From Phytophthora quininea (Eukaryota > Oomycota > Peronosporomycetes > Peronosporales > Peronosporaceae), in NCBI GenBank assembly GCA_011947345.1, contig JAAVTG010000986.1, positions 29,325 to 93,324 of the forward strand: DNA of 64,000 bases, read 5' to 3'. Shown here in pieces: positions 56,901 through 64,000 of the stretch (positions are counted from its first letter, which is position 1; every line of letters starts with the position of its first letter). The notes below the pieces were generated by a model, which saw only the letters and a program-made list of their open reading frames with translations, made no database searches and was not told where the DNA came from. The position numbers and the translations under genes are program-made.

Positions 56901-58337
56901 ATGAAAGTACGTCCTTGAGTCTGTGATTATGAGACAAATCGTGTGTAAGGTCGGAATATGTGTAGCAACTGAATGTGCGTATGTAGGTTTGAATGTTTGT
57001 ATCGTACGAGTGTATGCAGCGTATCATTGGAGGTCGGGAAGTCTGTTGTCGAGGGAGAATATGTGTCGAATAAGCGTGTTGTATCATATATATGTGTGTA
57101 TGGGAACGACAAAAAGGTATGTAGACTAGTTAATGCAACGAGGATCAATAAGAAGTAGTGGAAAACGGTCATGGATGACTATGCGTGCGAGAGTGGTATT
57201 TGTTATTGGGAATCGTATGAAGGTGAGTGAGTGTACGCTTGTGTAGAGTAGGAGTAGGTGTAGCATATGAGTATGTAGAGTGGGAATGTACGCAGAGAAT
57301 GCGTGTTATTGTGTATGGATGTGTTGGTGTTTGAATGTTCGTAGTATATGGTTTGAGTAAAAGGAAGGAGTAAAAATATGATTTGGTGATAGGTAAATGA
57401 GAAAGATAGCGTGGGAGTGAAAGAAAAAGAAAAGAATGATAATAGTTGAGTATAATGAGATGGATTGGGATTGATAGGAAAGGTGATTTGAATGATTTGA
57501 TAGAGTTAGTTGGTAATGTGTAAAAATGAGAAGAAGAAGAAGTATGTGGAGAGTATGGATAGTATAGAATAGTGTAAGAGTGTATATAGGTGTAAGTGTA
57601 TGAGGTGTGTAAGAGTAGATATGTGGATATTGTATAGAGTATAATAGGTATGTGAAATAGGAATGTTTGTAGAAGGAGTATGTAGAGAATAAATGGGTGT
57701 AGTGTAAAGTGTGAGTGTGTAAGATAAGAGTGTGTGAGAAGAGAAAAAATGGAGTTGAGGAAGGAATAGAGAAAATGTGAGTAATAAAAATTGAAGAAAA
57801 ATGATGGATGTTTGTGAGTTTGTGTGTATGAGTGTATGTAGAGTATGGATGTTTGTGGTAAATAGAAGTGTATGTGGAGTGTAAGTGTAAGTATGAGTGA
57901 GTGTAAGTATGTGTGAGTGTAAATAGAGAGTAAGTGTAAAAAGTGTGATTGTGAATAGAATGTGATTGTTGTAGAGTATAAGTGTGTGTAAAGTATGAGT
58001 ATGTGAGAGTGTGAGGATGTGTAGAGTATGAGTGTGAGTGTGAGTGTGTAGAGTGTGAGTGTGAGTGTATGTGAGAGTGTGAAGATGTGTATGTGTAGAG
58101 TGAGTGTGTGTGAGTGTGAGGATGTGTGGAGGTGAGTGTGTGTAAAGTATGAGTATGTGAGAGGTGAGTGTGTTGTAGAGTGTGAGTGTTGTAGAGTGTG
58201 AGTGTGTATAGAGTGAGTGTGTGTGGAGAGTGAGTTTGTGTGGAGTGTGGGTGTGTGAGTGTGAGTGAGTGTGAGTATGTGTGGAGTGTGAGTGTGTGTG
58301 GAGTGTGAGTGTTGTAGGGTTTGAGTGTTGTAGAGTG
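56900..58337 (+). repeat. Subtelomeric GT/GA-rich block 1
   Basis: Starts AAAGTACGTCCTTGAGTCTG, becomes increasingly simple (GTGTGAGTGTGTGTAGAGTG-like minisatellite), and leads straight into an interstitial telomere tract. From about 57412 to 58399 the + strand has no cytosine. Homologous to 61398-63781. Confidence 0.85.
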
Positions 58338-58396
58338 TAGGGTTTAGGGTTTAGGGTTTAGGGTTTAGGGTTTAGGGTTTAGGGTTTAGGGTTTAG
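58338..58396 (+). repeat. Interstitial telomere tract
   Basis: About eight TTTAGGG repeats in the same orientation as the terminal telomere, 5.4 kb from it. It ends sharply in TATACGCGACCGTTTG. Confidence 0.95.
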
Positions 58397-59500
58397 TATA
58401 CGCGACCGTTTGAAAACGAGCCTGGAAACCGGTACTGACATTTTGCACAGGTATGGTATCGCCCATGAACTATTGATTGAGCCGAAAAAAGTTTTCGAAA
58501 ATGTCTGGAATTTTGTATACACGTGAAAAACATGGTTTGTTAGAAATCTAGCCTGAAACATATGGTTTTCTGTGCAGAAATGAACTCGCAAGGGTCGATT
58601 TGGTGGGGGTACGACAAGGTCCGGTTGCATAAATCGGCCTGGAAGACCGTCAAACAGCATATAGGATTTGACATGGGTACATCGTACTTAAGAGAACACT
58701 CACGGTACTTCTTCTGAAACTAACGCATTTGACAAAATTTCACTTACGTACGAAACTGCCATATGGAATATTCTATATGAGAGGTAGGATGTCACTAAAA
58801 ATCAAAGTACTGTAAGTATCCGAGTAAGTACGATTTAGAGTACGGAATAAAATGCAGAATTGTACTTTCAAAAATGCGCAAATGACTTTACGAAAAAACA
58901 TGTTGGTAGTGAAGTTGAGCGCTGTAGATATGTTTGGGCCTTCTGCATACGGTGTTTGGTAACATATGCACAGCTGTGTTGGTGCAAGATGTTCTTGACT
59001 GATTGTAGAATACATTACCATTCCACGTTTGTGCATCTATGCACCTATAGTCACTATAAGTGACGCCACAAATGGCTTTTCGTTCCAGTTTATTCATAAA
59101 GAAATAATTAACGCGGCCAAAACGAACGGTTTAATATTGAAAATTCACAGGTGTACATAGAGAAATATGAGCTTTCCGGTGACAGACTGTAAATTGACAA
59201 AAACGGTACATTAACAAGAAAATGGACAGAATCTCCGTTTTAGAGTAATTTTAAAGTGAATATAAGCATAAAGTAGACATACACGGTTGGTGCGGTGGTG
59301 GTCGTCGTTGGCAAAGACAGGGCGGAGGGGGAGACGAGGGTATGGACGGGGCGAGAGCATGACACCGACTCGAACCAGTAGAAGTGCAGTTGCGCGTCGT
59401 TTTGGAGTGGTTTGGAAGAGAGTATGGGAGTCGGGTGGGCATAGACGGTTGGTGCGGTGGTGGTAGTCGTTGGCAAAGACGGGGCGGAGGGGGAGATTAG
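58397..59500. other. Unassigned segment beyond the interstitial telomere
   Basis: Ordinary-composition sequence with short frames only (for example a 93-codon minus frame ending at 58379). At 59279 and 59440 a roughly 55-bp direct repeat (ACGGTTGGTGCGGTGGTGGT ... GGGCGGAGGGGGAGA) flanks about 100 bp. No recognisable gene. Confidence 0.45.
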
Positions 59501-60629
59501 TGTTAGTTGGTGATGTGAAAAATAATAAGAAGAAGAAGTACGTGGAGAGTATGGATAGTATATAATAGTGTAAGAGTGTATATACATGTAAGTGTATGAG
59601 GTGTGTAAGAGTAGATATGTGGATATTGTATAGAGAAGAATGAGTATGTGAAATAGGAATGTTTAAAGAAGGAGTATGTAGAGAATAAATGGGTGTAGTG
59701 TAAAGTATGAGTGTGTAAGATAAGAGTGTGTGAGAAGAGAAAAAATGGAGTTGAGGAAGGAATAGAGAAAATTTGAGTAATAGAAAGTTGGAGAAAAATG
59801 ATGGATGTTTGTGTGTATGAGTGTATGTAGAGAATGGGTGGATGTTTGTGGTGAATAGAAGTGTATGTGGAGTGTAAGTGTAAGTATGAGTGAGTGTAAG
59901 TATGTGTGAGTGTAAATAGAGAGTAAGTGTAAAAAGTGTGATTGTGAATAGAATGTGATTGTTGTAGAGTATAAGTGTGTGTAAAGTATGAGTATGTGAG
60001 AGTGTGAGGATGTGTAGAGTATGAGTGTGAGTGTGAGTGTGTGTAGAGTGTGAGTGTGAGTGTATGTGAGAGTGTGAAGATGTGTATGTGTAGAGTGAGT
60101 GTGTGTGGAGTGTGAGGATGTGTGGAGTGTGAGTGTGTGTAAAGTATGAGTATGTGAGAGGGTGAGTGTGTTGTAGAGTGTGAGTGTTGTAGAGTGTGAG
60201 TGTGTATAGAGTGTGAGTGTGTGTGGAGAGTGAGTTTGTGTGGAGTGTGGGTGTGTGTGGAGTGTGAGTGGAGTGTGTGTGTGTGTGAGTGTGTGTGGAG
60301 TGTGAGTGTTGTAGGGTTTGAGTGTTGTAGAGTGTGAATGTGTGTAGAGTGTGAGTGTGTGTGGAGAGTGAGTTTGTGTGGAGTGTGGGTGTGTGTGAGG
60401 TGAGTGGAGTATGAGTATGTGTGGAGTGAGTGTGTGAGTGTGAGTGTTGTAGGGTTTGAGTGTTGTAGAGTGTGAATGTGTGTAGAGTGTGAGTGTGTGT
60501 GGAGTGTGAGTTTGTGTGGAGTGTGTAGTGTGTGTAGAGTGTGAGTGGAGTGTGAGTGTGTGTGAGTGTGAGTGTGTGGAGTGTGTGTGAGTGAGTGTGT
60601 ATAGAGTGTAAGTGTGTGTGAGAGTGAGT
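59500..60629 (+). repeat. Subtelomeric GT/GA-rich block 2
   Basis: A partial copy of block 1, starting within it (AATAAGAAGAAGAAGTACGTGG corresponds to about 57528). It is cytosine-free on the + strand from about 59586 to 60643. It joins unit R at 60630 without a telomere tract. Confidence 0.85.
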
Positions 60630-61397
60630 TTATATATATATGGTCGGCGCTACATATGTATCGCACTAAAATGACGTCGCGTTATGGGCTCTATTTTGGG
60701 CTTTTGCTGCTGTTTATTCCTGTAGCCCGCTGCTTTTTAGCGCCCAAATGAGTACTACTCGATACACTATTTTCGGTTATCAGACGATACTGACGGTAAT
60801 AGGGATTACAGCATAATGAAACTAAGTGTAACTGGGGTTTTCAGTATGGCGAACATGATGGTGATACTCTGAGCGAGCAGAAACAGGCGCATCCGCCAAT
60901 CAGCGATCCGCAACGATACCAACGGCTGTACTCCACCGATTGGGCTGAAAACTTAGGGGACGACGCTTTCATATACGGGGAAGAAGATGGTGATAGTCCC
61001 ATGTGACAGAGACAGGCCCATCATCCAATCAGCGATCAGGAAGGATAACCACGGCTGTACATACCGGTTTCGGCTGAAAGCTGAGGGGACGACGCTTTCA
61101 TATACGGGGAAGAAGATGGTGATAGTGTGAAAAGACAGAGACAGGCCCATCACCCAATCAGCGATCGGGAAGGATAACAACGGCTGTACAAACCTGTTTG
61201 GGATGAAAACTTAGGAGACTACGTTTTCGTATGTGGGGAAGAAGATGGTGATAGTTTGCAGCGACAGAAACTGGTGCATCGGCCAATGAGCGTTCACAGA
61301 CGCCATTGCAGGCATCGTACGCCCGACGGATTCGAAACAGTGACGAGATATGTTTCGACGCAAGGTGAACATGCTGGTTGGACTCAACGAAGAACAT
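60630..61397 (+). repeat. Unit R plus 129-bp tandem array, distal
   Basis: Unit R (60630-60756) followed by units with CCAAT landmarks at 60896, 61025, 61154 and 61283 (period 129 bp). The last unit continues GGCATCGTACGCCCGACGG as at 56817. Confidence 0.85.
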
Positions 61398-63781
61398 AAT
61401 GAAAGTACGTCCTTGAGTCTGTGATTATGAGACAAATCGTGTGTAAGGTCGGAATATGTGTAGCAAATGAATGCGCGTATGTACGTTTGAATGTTTGAAT
61501 GGTTGTATAGTACGAGTGTATGCAGCGTATCATTGGAGGTTGGGAAGTCTGTTGTCGAGGGAGAATATGTGTCGAATAAGCGTGTTGTATCATATATAGA
61601 TGTGTGTATGGGAACGACAAAAACGTATGTAGACTAGTTACTGAAACGAGGATCAATAAGAAGTAGTGGAAACAGGTCATGGATGGCTATGCGTGCGAGA
61701 GTGTTATTTGTTCTTGGGAATCGTATGAAGGTGAGTGAGTGTACGCTTGTGTAGAGTAGGAGTAGGTGTCGAATAGGAGTGTGTAGAGTGGGGATGTATG
61801 CAGAGAATGCGTGTTATTGTGTATGGATGTGTTGGTGTTTGCGTGTTGGTAGTATATGGTTAGAGTAAAAGGAACGTGTCAATAGTATGATTTGGTGATA
61901 GGTAAATCAGAAAGATAGAGTGGGAGTGAAAGAAAAAAGAAAAAAGAAAAGAATGATAGTAGTTGATTATAATGAGATGGGTTGGGATTGATCAGAAAGG
62001 TGATTTGAATGATTTAAAAGAGTTGGTTGATAATGTGGAAAAATGAGAAGAAGAAGAAGTACGTGGAGAGTATGGATAGTAGATAATTGTGTAAGAGTGT
62101 ATATAAGTGTGAGTGTATGAGGTGCATAATAGTAGATATGTGGATATTGTATGGAGAAGAATGAGTATGTGAAATGGGAATGTTTAAAGAAGGAGTATGT
62201 AGAGAATGAATGGGTGTAGTGTAAAGTGTGAGTGTGTAAAATAAGAGTGTGTGAGAAGAGAAAAAATGGAGTTAAGAAAGGAATAGAGAAAATTTGAGTA
62301 ATAGAAAGTTGGAGAAAAATGATGGATGTTTGTGTGTATGAGTGTATGTGGAGTATGGATGTTTGTGGTGAATAGAAGTATATGTGGAGTATGAGTGTAA
62401 GTATGAGTGAGTGTAAGTATGTGTGAGTGTAAAAAGTGTGATTGTGAATAGAATGTGATTGTTGTAGAGTATAAGTGTGTGTAAAGTATGAGTATGTGTA
62501 TGTGTAGAGTGTGGAGTGTGAGTAGAGTGTGGAGTGTGAGTAGAGTGTGAGTGTGTGTAGAGTATGAGTGTGAATAGAGTGTGGAGTGTGAGTAGAGTGT
62601 GTGTAGAGTATGAGTGTGAGTAGAGTGTAGAGTGTAGAGTGTGTGTAGAGTGTGAGTGTGTATAGAGTGTAAGTTTGTGTAGAGGATGTGTATGTGTATA
62701 GTGTGAGTGTGTGTGAGTATGAGTATGTGAGAGTGTGAGAATGTGTATGTGAGAGGGTGAGTGTGTGTATGTGTAGAGTGTGAGTGTGTGTAGAGTATAA
62801 GTGTGTGTAAAGTATGAGTATGTGAGAGTGTGAGGATGTGTATGTGTGGAGTGTGAGTGTAAAGTATGAGTATGTGAGAATGTGTATGTGAGAGGGTGAG
62901 TGTGTGTATGTGTAGAGTGTGAGTGTGTGTAGAGTATAAGTGTGTGTAAAGTATGAGTATGTGAGAATGTGTATGTGAGAGGGTGAGTGTGTGTGTAGAG
63001 TGTGAGTGTGTGTAGAGTATAAGTGTGTGTAAAGTATGAGTATGTGAGAGTGTGAGGATGTGTATGTGTGGAGTGTGAGTGTGTGTAAAGTATGAGTATG
63101 TGAGAATGTGTATGTGAGAGGGTGAGTGTGTGTATGTGTAGAGTGTGAGTGTGTAGAGTATAAGTGTGTGTAAAGTATGAGTATGTGAGAGTGTGAGGAT
63201 GTGTATGTGTGGAGTGTGAGTGTGTAAAGTATGAGTATGTGAGAATGTGTATGTGAGAGGTGAGTGTGTGTATGTGTAGAGTGTGAGTGTGTGTAGAGTA
63301 TAAGTGTGTGTAAAGTATGAGTATGTGAGAATGTGTATGTGAGAGGGTGAGTGTGTGTATGTGTAGAGTGTGAGTGTGTAGAGTATAAGTGTGTAAAGTA
63401 TGAGTATGTGAGAGTGTGAGGATGTGTATGTGTGGAGTGTGAGTGTGTGTAAAGTATGAGTATGTGAGAATGTGTATGTGAGAGGGTGAGTGTGTGTATG
63501 TGTAGAGTGTGAGTGTGTGTAGAGTATAAGTGTGTGTAAAGTATGAGTATGTGAGAATGTGAGGATGTGTATGTGTGGAGTGTGAGTGTGTGTAAAGTAT
63601 GAGTATGTGAGAATGTGTATGTGAGAGGGTGAGTGTGTGTAAAGTATGAGTATGTGAGAGTGTGAGTGTGTGTAAAGTATGAGTATGTGAGAGGGTGAGT
63701 GTTGTAGAGTATGAGTGTGTGTAGAGTGTGAGTGTGTATGTGTAGGGTGTGAGTGTGTATAGAGTTTGAGTGTGAGTGTGT
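61398..63781 (+). repeat. Subtelomeric GT/GA-rich block 3
   Basis: Same start as block 1, then a longer minisatellite with a higher-order unit of about 110-130 bp (AAAGTATGAGTATGTGAGAA, TGTGTATGTGAGAGGGTGAG, GTAGAGTATAAGTGTGTG) repeated about seven times between 62780 and 63660. No cytosine on the + strand from about 62126 to the end of the window. Confidence 0.88.
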
Positions 63782-64000
63782 GGGTTTAGGGTTTAGGGTT
63801 TAGGGTTTAGGGTTTAGGGTTTAGGGTTTAGGGTTTAGGGTTTAGGGTTTAGGGTTTAGGGTTTAGGGTTTAGGGTTTAGGGTTTAGGGTTTAGGGTTTA
63901 GGGTTTAGGGTTTAGGGTTTAGGGTTTAGGGTTTAGGGTTTAGGGTTTAGGGTTTAGGGTTTAGGGTTTAGGGTTTAGGGTTTAGGGTTTAGGGTTTAGG
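63782..64000 (+). repeat. Terminal telomere repeats (TTTAGGG)n
   Basis: About 31 uninterrupted TTTAGGG units to the end of the window, G-rich strand 5'->3' outward. This identifies a right-hand chromosome end and matches the repeat known from Phytophthora. Confidence 0.98.

Noticed and set aside
59503..60666. 387-codon minus-strand frame rich in His, Thr, Ser and Leu
   Set aside because: It is the complement of a cytosine-free minisatellite. Without G on its own strand, TAG and TGA stops cannot occur, so a long frame is expected by composition.
57100..63780. CRISPR-like array in the subtelomere
   Set aside because: Units are simple, variable-length GT/GA minisatellite without unique spacers, in a eukaryotic chromosome end.

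Overview
The window looks like the end of an oomycete chromosome, most likely Phytophthora or a close relative. It finishes in about 31 tandem TTTAGGG repeats with the G-rich strand pointing off the right edge. It carries full-size PDR/ABCG transporters with GC-rich third positions and few or no introns. It is packed with oomycete-type MULE, hAT, LTR and DIRS-like elements. I see no prokaryotic features, tRNA, rRNA or CRISPR.

Layout. (1) 1-5803: a retroelement RNase H remnant, then a hAT element (466-5787, 8-bp target duplication AATATACC) split by a complete non-autonomous LTR retrotransposon (876-4768, 4-bp duplication CGAC, nearly identical LTRs). (2) 5804-33859: a large palindrome with arms 5804-19636 and 20550-33859 and a 913-bp spacer. 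Each arm holds PDR transporter A, a copy of the C-terminal half of the ribosome-biogenesis gene SDA1, and PDR transporter B. The block therefore has four PDR copies, two per strand. A second hAT copy (5861-7296) is present only in the left arm. A solo LTR (28319-29236) is present only in the right arm. Once these are subtracted both arms are about 12.39 kb. All four PDR copies share one frameshift; the two inner copies have more. (3) 33860-55335: a repeat graveyard with a DIRS-like RT/RNase H relic, two copies of a FAR1-domain element (called X here), each split by a different MULE at a different site, a third MULE relic, and a broken Myb/SANT-like gene. (4) 55336-64000: the subtelomere, with about 126-bp units, two 129-bp-period tandem arrays, three GT/GA-rich blocks with no cytosine on the + strand for 1-1.9 kb at a time, an interstitial telomere tract (58338-58396), and the terminal telomere.

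Working picture. A subtelomeric drug-efflux cluster was amplified by inverted duplication of an already tandem pair. It has since been homogenised patchily by gene conversion and invaded by transposons. Presence/absence of the insertions gives an internal relative chronology and argues against the palindrome being an assembly artefact. The only plausible host protein-coding genes are the PDR copies and the SDA1 fragments; nearly everything else is mobile or telomeric.
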